A DNA stretch of 64,000 nucleotides from Owenia fusiformis. Taxonomy: Eukaryota > Annelida > Polychaeta > Sabellida > Oweniidae. Positions 13,301-21,203 of this stretch are shown piece by piece (position 1 is the stretch's first letter; each line of letters begins with the position of its first letter). The position numbers and the translations under genes are program-made. Where the stretch lies: the NCBI GenBank assembly GCA_903813345.2, contig CAIIXF020000010.1, forward strand, positions 22,457,181 through 22,521,180, read 5' to 3'. The notes beneath the pieces were generated by a model. That model saw only the letters and a list, made by a program, of their open reading frames with translations. It was not told the DNA's origin and searched no databases.

Positions 13301-16300
13301 CTTTTTCTCACAAACGTGTATCAGTATCATATGTTTTAGAAAATGTACATGTTTGCTAAAAAATAGCTCAGAATACAACATTCCTCACTTAAGTTATATA
13401 AACGGTTTGGGTTAAAAGTGCAGATCTTAACTGTTTTTCGAAATACCGTTTATGTAACTTAAGTGAGGGATTAAATTGACGATTCTGTTGTCTTCTGAAC
13501 TATTTGTTCGCAAATATGTACATTTTCTGAAACATATGATATTGATACATGTTTGTGATAAAAAATGTTGTGGGAATTCTGCCTACACCGTTTGAAATAA
13601 GGAAAAAGAAAAATCGTACCTTCGATGTTCTGACATTTTGTTACCGAAACGGTAACCAGCGTAATCGAGTGGATCACCAGTGAATTGGTTGCTTAGTTTT
13701 ATTCCTCTCGTACACGTGACACCATAATTATCCCATCGAACGAAGTTCGGAGGGATATAGGGAACGCCTCCGTCCGTCCGTCCGTCCGTCCGTCCGTCCG
13801 TCCGTACGTCCGTCCGTCCGCCTGTCTGTCCGTCCGTCCGTCCGGGCAATAACTCAAATACCGTTGGCCCGATTTTGTTAATATTTCGTACACATATACC
13901 CTATGGGGGTAGAAGTTCTGCTCGAAAGCCGATTTTCAAAATGGCCGCTCATTTCAAAATGGCGGCCATTTTAGTGACGATTTTACAGTAATTTAGGTGC
14001 AATATGAAAAACTGTAATAGCAATATGTTTTAAATGTAAAAAAAATTATAAAGGACATTAATAATGCTACAAATGTATATATTAAAAAGCACATGGCAGC
14101 CATCTTGAAAAATGGCGGCCTTTACTCGTCATTTTACGATTTTTGCTGTAACTCTAAAAATAGTGGAGCGATTTTGTTCATATTTGGTGTGTGAATACTA
14201 TAAGCATTGCACACTGTCTAAAGACACTTTTGGTAGAAGGCGGCCATTTTGAAAAATGGCCGCCATTTTAACATATTTTACTATAACTCGAAAAGTAGTG
14301 AAGCGATTTTGTTCATATTTGGTATGTGAATACTACAGGGTGTCAAATAAGTCCCGTCCCCCCTGCTACAGCTAAAACCTTAACAGACGGTACCTAGTGT
14401 GATATACCATTGGAAAGATCATCGAAAGTTATGTTAATTCACCAACTCTCAAGTATTTTGGATGAAATTTACCTATATTTTTATGATGTCTTTTATAGTT
14501 AACGTGCCCTCCTTTAAGTAGCTTTTTTGCGTCAAAATGACAAGGATATGACATCAGAAATACGTCAAAAAGTTAATCCTTTTTGCATTCAACTAGCTAC
14601 AAAAAGGTTTTCACCACTTTCCTTTCACCTTTATTTTCTACACATCTAACCCCATCCAGAAATTGGTAAAATTCATCGCCATAAACATATTTAGTCATCT
14701 TTTGGTCCCTTGACCTTTCTTATACCCGATTCTTAAGATCCTGCCAAATATGCCAAATTGCCATGTTTCTAGGCATATGGTCACCTCAATTGATACAATG
14801 TAAAAATTTGTGAGATTGATTGACATGTGTCGGATATATGCCAATCAACGTAACTTTGGAAGACCTTTCCAATGATATATCACACTTGGTACCAAATATC
14901 TTGGTTTTGGCTGTAGAGGGGGGGACGGGACTTATTTGACACCCTGTATAAGCATGGCACACTGTCCTATGACACTTTTGGTAGAAGGCGGCCATTTTGA
15001 AAACAATTTTGAAAAATGGCCGCCATTTTAATGTATTTTACTATAACTCGAAAAGTAGTGGAGCGATTTTGTTCATATTTGGTATGTGAATACTATAAGC
15101 ATGGCACACTGTCCTATGACACTTTTGGTAGAAGGCGGCCATTTTGAAAACAATTTTGAAAAATGGCCGCCATTTTAACGTATTTTACTAATACTCGAAA
15201 AGTAGTGGAGCGATTTTGTTCATATTTGGTATGTGAATACTATAAGCATGGAACACTGTCTATTTCTAATGACGCTTTTGGTAGAAGGTGGCCATTTTGA
15301 AAAATGGCCGCCATTTTAACGTATTTTACTATAACTCGAAAAGTAGTGGAGCGATTTTGTTCATATTTGATATGTGAATACTTTTAGCATGGCACATTGT
15401 CTAATAAAACTTTGGGGAGTAGTCGGCCATTTTGAAAAATGGCCACCATTTTTATGTGTGTTATTTTACAAGTACGTGTGCGATTTTTCAAATAATTTTA
15501 GAGGTGGCTACTTAAAAGCATATTATTTCTTCTGATGACAACTTGGCTAGTGAGCAACCATTTTGAAAATGGTGGCCTTTCTGGTGTGTTGTTTTATGAT
15601 ATTTGCGCTTCGTTTGTAAAAATGCCAGCCATTTCTGTTCGATGGGATTCGCTACGCTTTGGCGTTGCTGTTGTTCTGGTTACATGAGGGTTATGTTAAC
15701 GGAAGTTCTGGATATGGGGTATGTAACTCATATCATTTAAAAAAAAAGAACTTAACATTTAAATATATATAAATTATAATACAATAATGTTAAATGTCCT
15801 TGAATTATGAAATAAGCTAAATATACAAACCATCAAATCCAATGCATTCTCTGTGTATTTTGTATTTCAGAAGGTGGAATTGACTTCATCCAAGCCCCAG
15901 AATACCCCTATGAAACCCATGTCACATAGAGAACGTTGCTATGCCCAGAAGCACAAAATATTCTTATTGAGGAATATGGAGCGTGTAAAACATATGAAGA
16001 ACAAGCCTCAGGAAATGACTGCAGAGGAGCAGGAGACATTTATGAAAGATCGCTACTCTAAGAAAGATGTGTTTATGACTCAGTTTACAGCTTTGAAGAC
16101 CTCTAGATCTGTTAGAACAAGGTTGGTAGTACAAATTACATTGCGGCCTTTGCAGATATATTTTAAAAGCACTAAAGATTTTGATCTGACATCTCTTATA
16201 TCTGAGTGTCTTATATTGTATAGGGGAAGAGGTACTCTTGTTCCTGCAACTACATACATAAAGCCATTTGTAATTCTTGATCCAGGCAATATTTATTCAT

Positions 16301-19300
16301 AGACAAGCAACATTCTTAGATTGTAAAACATCTTACAATAAAAACTTTCAGGCGTTTAGCTGTAGCAGAGGAGAACTGTGAAGTCACGAGAGCAGCTAGA
16401 CTTGCGCAGGTATTTAGGGAGATCTATAATGATATCACAACTTATAAAGATGAGGAGGACCTCCAACTCTCCATCCCTCTCATGACACTCCCATCAAAGA
16501 AAAAGTAAGCACAGTTTTACATTAATTCCAATATAACCACCTTCGATTCCTGTTTAAACAAACAATTTGTGAGTACAGTATCAAATTTCATTGAGTGAAT
16601 GCATGATACTCATTGAGTGCCATGCAAGTTTCTGTTGAGTACATTATTGAATGTTCAAGGCACAAGTGGTAACCCTGCTGAAAAAAATGACAATTCAAAT
16701 TGTTAAGCTTGTGACAAATTAAATTAAGGAAAACTTTATGGTCATATGAGAAATTTATGTAACTAAAGTTATGTACTGTACATTTCAGACAACCAGACTA
16801 CTATACTACTATAAAGGATCCAATAGATCTTTCTATGATTGAGCAGAAAATCCTGACTGGACAGTACAGCAATGTTGAAGCCTTCAATACTGATATAAAC
16901 AAACTGTTTAGTAATGTGGAGGTGGGTGTCTTGCTATGTAAAGCTGCTTTTATTTAAATATCTATATTTGATGATTAATCAAATTAATCAGGGATTGTCA
17001 ATAATTCAGTTTAAACAAATATTTAAATGAACCCCATACCTTAGTGTCTCCTTTTGGCAAAGTCAATGAAATATAACCAATGACATATAATCCAGATTGG
17101 GCATATTCAAGCTATAGCCTTTTTGTATTAGGATTATCGGTGATAAATCTCTCCAAGGGTATCACCCTCAGACCATTCATGTATTGAATAAACCATTTGA
17201 AATTTCAGGAATATTGTGGTAAGAAGTCAGAGATGGGCCAGATAGTGCTTAAATTACGTAAAGTGTACTGTACCTCTAAACTTGAAGCCACTGGACAACT
17301 TGAAGAAATCCTGAATGAACAGTTGAAGCCACAAAGTTTCTCTGGGGATTCTGAGGCCAGTGAAGCACTGAATACAGAAGGTAATTATATACATGTACAA
17401 TTCAACCTATTCCATTACATATGCTTACTCCTCTAATCTGGATTCAGAAGGTAATTACATACAATTCAACCTATTCCATGACATATGCTTACTCCCCTAA
17501 TCTGAATACAGACTTTAATTTCCGATGCAATGTACACACTTAGTTCTTTGCTCTGTGTAGTTATTTCTCACTTGAAATTAGCAAAATTTTCTTTTTCATG
17601 CCACAACTTTTTGTTTAAGTCACTATTCTTTGGGACTGTTGTTCAGTCTTTGACATCCAGTGTCCATGTTTGGCACCTGTTATTGCAACTTAGTGACAAG
17701 TTGTCATTATTATGCCTTTTATGTTGCAAAAATGTGCAATTTAAGAAAATGACACTAGATGAGATTAAGAGATAAAATGATAATTATAGAAATTAAGATT
17801 TCAAATTATTTCATAATAGGTGATGTGAAAGCTGTAGATGATGGTAACCAAGACAACAAGGATGAAGAAGATGAAGAGGAGGAAGAGGAAATTATCCGCT
17901 GTGTCTGTAACATCTACAAAGATGAGGGACTCATGATTCAATGTGAAAAATGTTTTGTAAGTAGTATTGTGATGGATAATGCAACAAATATAGATATGGT
18001 CAATGCTATAGTCCCATAAAACTTAAACAATAAGGTACCTGACCTATACAATAATTGGAGAATGTGTTTCCATTTGAACCATTACTAAGGATTATGCCAT
18101 AGATTGTGTTGTGTTAGTATCAATTGTCACTGACACAGTTTCGATTTACAGAATTACACAACTTGTGCTAATGGTTCAAAAAAGTGAATGTGATCAATTG
18201 AAAATATTGAACTTACAGAAATGGCAGCATTGTGAGTGTATGGGACTGGCTGATGCAGTGGATGGCTACAACTGTGAGCTTTGTGATGTTAGACCAATCA
18301 GCAGAGAGGTAGTGATTGATCCGCAGCCTTACGACGCCACCCCTGGTTGCATCTATTACATGACCTTGATGCGCGACGACCTCCAGGTAAGGTTTCACAG
18401 AATCATTCTGTTGAACATTTTTGAAAATTGGTTCTTCTTGGTGTATTCATGCAGTTGTGGATCTTAAATCTACTTCTTAGTTAGATTTGAAGTTCTAACA
18501 GTTCTTAATTTTGAGTGAGAGGAGGTTTTGATTAGTCTATCATAAAGAAAGTGGTTTTAGCCAAGTCAATACATAATTTTTATCAGAAGAGCAATATTAT
18601 GAAATAGGAAATTGTGCTTACAAAAATTATAACAAAATTCAGAATGTGTATTTTCATTTCACATAGATACGTCTTGGTGAGTGTGTATATCTGCTTCGTG
18701 ATAGTCCTCTAAGAAAGAGTCCAGATGGCACTACCACAAGGGTTTCCTACAGAAAACTTGCCACAATCAGCCACGATAAATTAGACATATTCCGAGTAGA
18801 AAGACTTTGGAAGAATGAGAAGTAAGTCAATTACTTGACAGGTTGCCTCTGGAGATTTGAGTATTTGCAGGCAACATTCTAAAACTTAAATGAATCATTC
18901 TTTTCTGTTTTGGAAAATTGAACCCTTTTCTAAAATATAACTGCATTTTTTTATGTCACCATCATAAGTGATGATATGTTGTTATAGTCTAATACATTTT
19001 TGTGGATGGTGTTCAGCCTTTGGTTTTTGTCAGTTGGCATTTGGCAGGTGGCAATCGGCCTCTGTAACAAATGGCAGGTGGTGACATTTTGCATTTTTTA
19101 CATATAGATTCTATATTATTTATAAAGTGCTACTCTCAATGGTGCATCCATATAAAATAACTTTTTGAATAAAAAACAATTATCTGAAAAAATCAAATAA
19201 GTGAGTATGTTATTTTGATGTCCATTCTTTACATTACAGAGGAGAGAGGTTTGCCTTCGGACACCATTATTACCGTCCACATGAAACATTCCATGAACCA

Positions 19301-21203
19301 GCTAGAAAATTCTTCCCTAATGAGGTATGAAGAGTTAATATGAATAACATCATTTGTATTTTATGTTGTCTTAATAAAGGAACCATAAAAGCTAAGCATC
19401 ATTTCATATTCAGAGCATGATATAGTCATATAGTCTTCTTGGGCTACTTAATGAAATATCTCCTAAAAAGTAAAATAAATTGATGAAATGTAGGGGCTAT
19501 CAAAGATATATTTTCTGTAAAGTAAATAAAAGTAATGATCAATCCAAGATTCTCTCTGTTATAGTTTGAATAAGGCCTGCCACCTTTCCTTGATAAAGGA
19601 TAACGTTGATATTTAGACCAAATATTACTGCAGAGAATTTGAATTTAGATTTATTGTTTTTAGGTATTTCGGGTTCCTCTGTATGAAATCCTGCCACTTG
19701 AAGCCATTATTGACACATGTCTAGTCGTTGACCTCCCCACCTACTGCAAGGGTTTACCTAAAGGGGTCAAGGCGGAGGATGTCTATATATGTGAATACAG
19801 AATGGACAAGACAGCTCATCTCTTCTTTAAGATCTCTAAAACAAAGTAAGCATTGGTTGGTTTATTTCTTGCCCTATAGGAAGGAAGTATTTCAATGAAA
19901 AAGAATATCTATTTTTAACGCATTTTTATCTCTGTAATCAAATTAAAAAATAAGTATTACTTAGGTCACTGTATTTAGTATTATGATTTTCATAAATAGG
20001 CACTGTCAGTTTGTATTGAGAAATTCCATTTTAAAAAACAGAATTTCCATAATGAAAAATATTAGATTGATTGAAATAATGGCCACTTTATAGTTATAAT
20101 TTGTAATGTATGTATTTATTGCAATCGTCTTTTTGTTTTGTTTCAGACACCCAATCAACACCAAGTCTTATTGCTTTGACATGTATGATGAAAAGTTGAC
20201 GCCAAAGCGAACATACTCGGTGAGTCATTAACTGTTTAGTTACTGGATTTTGAGTATCGACTGTTTGTTTTTTCATGATTTATAGTGTAATAGGTCCTGA
20301 ATGTATGTTGATATTTTCATACACTTTGTTCTCTACTTTTCATTGATATGTATAGTAGTGTGCTTTCAATTGATTTGTAGTTTAATTAAAAAGCACTGTC
20401 TTTTCAACAAACAATGTTCTGTTCTGTAATAACCATCTACTAAATGGTACCTACTATATACTTTAAACAAGCCAAGTTACAATAAACAATCTTTACAATC
20501 TAACAAAAACATATTAATGACTATTTCAGCCACATGATATTCCTGAGGAGTACCTACGTAAGATCGAGAGAGTTGCTCACAAAGACCACACAAAGTCATC
20601 TGATGAGACAAGTGATCCTGAGGAAGATCTGCCTTTGATGAAGGTTTTAGAAGAAAAGGTAGGTTGATAATAGACGAGGGTTATTATTGTGTAAAATTGT
20701 TATAAGTTAAACTGTTATACTGAAAGAGTTCATGGTTTACCAAATTAGCCATATTTTTAGTTACTTACTTATATTTGCTATTTTCTGCACTGTTTTTAGA
20801 TATTTCAATGAGAATTTTGGTGTTCAACCTTCAGATTTTGAAGATGATGTAATGTCAGTACATGCATTATAGTTCTCGCTCAAATTATGCTGTTTTAACA
20901 TCAAGAAAGATGAATGGACTTCACAATTGATAAACATATTGTTATTAGTCACCATTTTTCGGACTCTGTAACAAATGGTTACAATTTTGTAATTGCAGCC
21001 AGGTGGTGACATTTTGTCATGTTAAGATTCTCATTTGTGTATTCTTATTTGTTTTCCAGAGGAAGAAGAAATGTGACAGACTACAACAGCTGCTGACTAA
21101 ACTAACAGACGATAGTGAACTGAAAGATGGTCTCGCTCCAGATTTGAATTATTTATTTGATGATACAAAGCGACATCGGAAAAAGACATCACATGTGGAT
21201 TGA
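1..21203 (+). CDS. ASH1L: ASH1L/Ash1-type histone-lysine N-methyltransferase (3' part of gene)
   Basis: Multi-exon gene, open at the left edge. Spliced reading frame read from the sequence: join(1..1372, 2982..5997, 6476..6571, 8089..8336, 8480..8743, 9007..9205, 12602..12710, 13009..13170, 15871..16121, 16352..16504, 16789..16921, 17209..17380, 17820..17956, 18219..18386, 18667..18821, 19240..19324, 19664..19845, 20147..20219, 20530..20658, 21060..21203); 7248 nt, 2415 codons plus stop. Every junction is GT-AG and every phase matches. Domain order in the visible part: Lys/Ser-rich region with AT-hooks (residues 1-1460), AWS (about 1588-1640), SET (1640-1770), post-SET (1769-1785), bromodomain (about 1900-2020), PHD (2085-2140), BAH (2155-2300). 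This order is diagnostic of Ash1/ASH1L, a nuclear Trithorax-group enzyme known to methylate H3K36 and oppose Polycomb silencing. Human ASH1L is nearly 3000 residues, so a few hundred N-terminal residues lie upstream. Family assignment is very secure; activity is inferred. Confidence 0.96.
1373..2981 (+). other. ASH1L intron with pearl/HINE copy A and fragments
   Basis: Non-coding. It holds a solo CAGGGTGAGCCA end (about 1453) resembling the mariner-like MITE at 35525, a partial pearl-like fragment (about 1768-1885: GTTGGCCCGATTTTGTTCAT and AAAATGGCGGCCATTTTAG), a short run of ATGATATTTTCC-type repeats (about 2005-2105), and the complete pearl-like copy A at 2145-2844. Confidence 0.6.
2145..2844 (+). 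mobile_element. pearl/HINE-like element, copy A
   Basis: Bounded by A|TCCCACCGAACAAA at the left and TTTGTTCGGTGGGA near the right, a perfect 15-bp inverted repeat when the flanking AT pair is counted. The right end continues into the hairpin ACTCC-GT-GGAGT and ends in CTAG|T. The interior has about three direct ~140-bp units, each with GATTTGGTTCAAATTTTATA and paired AAAATGGC/GCCATTTT blocks. A 5' TC, a 3' hairpin, a CTRR end and insertion between A and T are Helitron hallmarks; the subterminal inverted repeats and cores fit HINE/pearl elements. No transposase or helicase is present, so it is non-autonomous. Confidence 0.75.
2982..5997 (+). CDS. ASH1L: ASH1L large exon: AT-hooks and Asp/Ser/Thr-rich linker
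   Basis: A 3016-nt exon with acceptor TGTCTTCAG|GA and donor GACAG|GTAATT; enters in phase 1, leaves in phase 2. The first third encodes AT-hook DNA-binding motifs: KRGPGRPP (about 3368), RRPGRP (about 3421), KRGPGRPP again (about 3551) and KRAGRPP (about 3630). Such minor-groove motifs are expected in ASH1L. A Pro/Met/Gly-rich hydrophobic patch follows (3800-3960). The remainder is disordered, with short degenerate [11 protein letters not shown] repeats at 4435-4620. Two Cys pairs (ENCAKLC, about 5692-5715) stand out but form no recognised domain. The initial AT-hooks make nuclear DNA binding likely. Confidence 0.92.
5998..6475 (+). other. ASH1L intron (5998-6475)
   Basis: AT-rich intron with GT-AG ends. 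I see no gene or clear repeat in it. A 63-codon open frame at 6121-6312 shows nothing recognisable. Confidence 0.6.
6476..8336 (+). CDS. ASH1L: ASH1L exons leading into the AWS domain (6476-6571, 8089-8336)
   Basis: Two small exons in phase 2 then 2/1. The first reads [13 protein letters not shown]...[14 protein letters not shown] and the second includes [25 protein letters not shown] and KYKKIR. This is the conserved segment immediately before the AWS domain in ASH1L proteins, with the LPYDIWW block most telling. Donors GTAAGTG (6572) and GTAAGTG (8337) are strong. The intron between them (6572-8088) contains degenerate copies of the donor region (6600-6740), a TA-rich stretch and a short ATGTCACC-family element at 7834. 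Confidence 0.92.
6572..8088 (+). other. ASH1L intron with splice-site-like tandem repeats and short element
   Basis: From 6567 to about 6740, degenerate tandem units resembling GATCAGTAAGTGTACAA recur, including an exact GATCAGTAAGTG at about 6706 that copies the real exon/intron junction. Around 7205-7330 there is a diverged direct repeat containing ACACAAGA(C/G)ATCCCTTCCCA. A 73-codon minus-strand open frame (7357-7578) has no recognised homology. The ATGTCACC-type element is at 7834-7962. Confidence 0.5.
7834..7962 (+). mobile_element. short ATGTCACC-family non-autonomous element
   Basis: It shares with copies at 18952 and 57654 the internal words TTTTGTGGATGGTGT, TGTAACAAATGGCAGGTG and the right end GTGACATTTTGCAT. 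The left end is diverged but still forms a TCACCA...TGGTGA hairpin. About 130 bp long and with no coding capacity. The family relationship is visible; the transposition class is inferred only. Confidence 0.55.
8480..8743 (+). CDS. ASH1L: ASH1L exon: AWS domain and start of SET
   Basis: The exon encodes a Cys-rich AWS (associated-with-SET) zinc-binding domain: DECHPCNC...[14 protein letters not shown]...[17 protein letters not shown]. It is followed by the SET N-terminal glycine motif [13 protein letters not shown], part of the S-adenosylmethionine pocket. The Cys pattern C-x2-C-x-C...C-x3-C...C...C-x-C-x3-C is complete. Acceptor ATATTTCAG at 8479 and donor GCAA|GTAAGT at 8744; phase 1 at both ends. 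Confidence 0.96.
9007..12710 (+). CDS. ASH1L: ASH1L exons: SET catalytic core (9007-9205, 12602-12710)
   Basis: The first exon carries [35 protein letters not shown] and [16 protein letters not shown]; the second carries [20 protein letters not shown] and NYDYNF. The NHSC pseudoknot motif, the ELxYDY catalytic tyrosine motif and the GEVVSEQEF block are intact and closely match ASH1L/NSD/SET2-class H3K36 methyltransferases. A Trp codon is split across the junction. Compared with the human protein as I recall it, NHSCDPNC is NHSCGPNC here; Gly/Asp variation at this position should not abolish activity. The 3.4-kb intron between the exons is filled with repeats. Confidence 0.96.
9531..11010 (+). 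mobile_element. TGTCCCCACC element with ~170-bp tandem cores (HINE-like)
   Basis: The left end TGTCCCCACCA and right end TGGTGGGGACA form an 11-bp inverted repeat. Immediately inside the left end, CCCCA...TGGGG makes a local hairpin, followed by a TCTG/TCCG tetranucleotide tract (about 9577-9630). The interior has about six direct units of ~170 bp with GGCAGCCATTTTGGATTTTC, AAATCTTGTCTGTAAAGTC and TCAAATTTTCAGG. Right of the inverted repeat is ACAC-ATTT-GTGT, a possible terminal hairpin. The architecture matches the pearl-like copies although the sequence differs. No protein is encoded. Confidence 0.65.
11830..12150 (+). repeat. pearl-like core-repeat fragment
   Basis: Contains core words shared with copies B and C: GGCAGC...CCTTTACACAC, TTTACGATTTTTGCT, AAAGTAGTGGAGCGATT, TATGTGAATACTATAAGCATGGCACACTGTC. 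Neither the TCCCA left end nor the hairpin/CTRR right end is present, so it is a decayed or internally derived fragment. Confidence 0.6.
13009..13170 (+). CDS. ASH1L: ASH1L exon: post-SET domain
   Basis: A phase-0 exon beginning [23 protein letters not shown]. The CxCx4C pattern is the post-SET zinc site, which supplies ligands next to the NHSC cysteine and closes the lysine channel. The rest is a basic linker ([16 protein letters not shown]). Acceptor TTCTTCCAG, donor AAAAG|GTAACT. Confidence 0.95.
13195..13682. mobile_element. foldback (long inverted repeat) element with AATTG duplication
   Basis: Starts CACTGGTGATCC and ends GGATCACCAGTG, flanked on both sides by AATTG (13190-13194 and 13683-13687), a 5-bp target-site duplication. 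The two arms, roughly 13195-13412 and 13440-13682, are imperfect reverse complements over most of their length (for example CACTTAAGTTATATAAACGG against CCGTTTATGTAACTTAAGTG near the centre). The whole unit would fold into one long hairpin with a loop of some 30 nt. No protein was recognised; superfamily undetermined. Confidence 0.75.
13765..13845 (+). repeat. CCGT tetranucleotide microsatellite
   Basis: About 80 bp of near-perfect CCGT units with CCGTACGT and CTGT interruptions, located just inside the left end of pearl-like copy B. In pearl elements this tract is part of the element. Confidence 0.85.
14336..14946. mobile_element. Tc1/mariner-like MITE nested in pearl copy B
   Basis: Terminal inverted repeats of about 37 bp: CAGGGTGTCAAATAAGTCCC at the left and its complement at the right (one or two mismatches further in). 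Flanked by TA on both sides. Removing the element and one TA restores GAATAC-TA-TAAGCATGG exactly, which is the uninterrupted core seen in neighbouring units, so the empty site is reconstructable from the same locus. The TA duplication and CAGGG ends suggest mariner/Tc1. No transposase is visible. It inserted after the host core array formed. Confidence 0.85.
15871..16121 (+). CDS. ASH1L: ASH1L exon: linker between post-SET and bromodomain
   Basis: Encodes a conserved ASH1L linker with [20 protein letters not shown] and [20 protein letters not shown]. The FMTQFxALxTSRSVRT block is specific to ASH1L orthologues as I know them. The donor AACAAG|GTTGGT is weak; the phase-2 end joins the next exon as Arg. 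Confidence 0.93.
16352..17380 (+). CDS. ASH1L: ASH1L exons: bromodomain (16352-16504, 16789-16921, 17209-17380)
   Basis: Three exons encode [20 protein letters not shown], the ZA-loop region ([19 protein letters not shown]), [12 protein letters not shown] and [20 protein letters not shown], a bromodomain fold. In canonical bromodomains an Asn (the 'YN' motif) anchors acetyl-lysine; here the equivalent position reads EYCGKKS with no Asn, as in ASH1L generally, so acetyl-lysine binding may be weak or atypical. Phases are 2/2, 2/0 and 0/1. Introns 16505-16788 and 16922-17208 hold nothing recognised. Confidence 0.92.
17371..17512 (+). repeat. tandem duplication spanning an ASH1L splice donor
   Basis: Two ~70-bp units: ATACAGAAG|GTAATTATATA... 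then ATTCAGAAGGTAATTACATA..., each continuing with CAATTCAACCTATTCCAT and ACATATGCTTACTCC. The duplication copies the last bases of the exon and its donor. Use of the second donor would add codons that reach a TAA at about 17434, truncating the protein before PHD and BAH. Confidence 0.8.
17820..18386 (+). CDS. ASH1L: ASH1L exons: acidic linker and PHD finger (17820-17956, 18219-18386)
   Basis: The first exon has an acidic run ([10 protein letters not shown]) then [20 protein letters not shown]; the second gives [22 protein letters not shown]. Together they complete a C4HC3 PHD zinc finger. The second exon continues with [18 protein letters not shown], the lead into BAH. The zinc finger is split by an intron after CEKCF. 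Both boundaries are phase 0 on the inner side. PHD fingers commonly read the histone H3 tail; the ligand here is not inferable. Confidence 0.94.
18667..20219 (+). CDS. ASH1L: ASH1L exons: BAH domain (18667-18821, 19240-19324, 19664-19845, 20147-20219)
   Basis: Encoded motifs include [77 protein letters not shown] and [12 protein letters not shown], which together form the ASH1L BAH (bromo-adjacent homology) domain and its C-terminal extension ([12 protein letters not shown]). All junctions keep frame (phases 0/2, 2/0, 0/2, 2/0). The intron at 18822-19239 contains an ATGTCACC-family element. BAH domains bind nucleosomes or protein partners. Confidence 0.95.
18952..19092 (+). mobile_element. 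short ATGTCACC-family element in BAH intron
   Basis: Left end ATGTCACCATCATAAGTGATG with a CATCA-TAAG-TGATG hairpin, internal TTTTTGTGGATGGTGT and CTGTAACAAATGGCAGGTGG, right end GGTGGTGACATTTTGCAT. The first eight bases, ATGTCACC, are complementary to the right-end GGTGACAT. About 140 bp, non-coding. Confidence 0.65.
20530..21203 (+). CDS. ASH1L: ASH1L exons: C-terminal tail and stop (20530-20658, 21060-21203)
   Basis: The first exon reads [19 protein letters not shown] followed by an acidic segment ([20 protein letters not shown]). The last exon gives [39 protein letters not shown] and then TGA at 21201-21203. The LxxLLxxL plus YLFDD/YLLEE pattern corresponds to the conserved extreme C-terminus of ASH1L, so the protein end is complete. 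The intron at 20659-21059 carries a 3'-end fragment of the ATGTCACC family at about 20943-21022, only about 40 bp from the acceptor. Confidence 0.93.
20943..21022 (+). repeat. ATGTCACC-family fragment next to last ASH1L exon
   Basis: AGTCACCATTTTTCGG, TCTGTAACAAATGG and the right end CAGGTGGTGACATTTTG are shared with the fuller copies at 18952 and 57654; the middle is deleted. Confidence 0.5.

Larger units (their letters stand above)
13731..15679 (+). mobile_element. pearl/HINE-like element, copy B (interrupted by a MITE)
   Basis: Left end A|TCCCATCGAACGAAGTTCG, with a CGAAC-GAA-GTTCG hairpin; a CCGT tetranucleotide tract (about 13765-13845); tandem ~135-155 bp cores with GTAGTGGAGCGATTTTGTTC, AAGCATGGCACACTGTC and GGCGGCCATTTTGAAAAATG. 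Right end GTTCGATGGGATT, hairpin ACGC-TTTG-GCGT and CTGG|T. The inverted ends are a 12-bp match. The layout equals bivalve pearl elements. A 611-bp MITE interrupts one core. Confidence 0.8.
13171..15870 (+). other. ASH1L intron: foldback element followed by pearl copy B
   Basis: Starts with a foldback element (13195-13682), then the pearl/HINE-like copy B (13731-15679), which itself carries a nested mariner-like MITE (14336-14946). The remaining 190 bp before the next exon are AT-rich with nothing recognised. Confidence 0.65.

Noticed and set aside
13765-13845. CRISPR-like or regulatory repeat array
   Set aside because: It is a tetranucleotide microsatellite inside a transposable element of an animal genome; no spacers.
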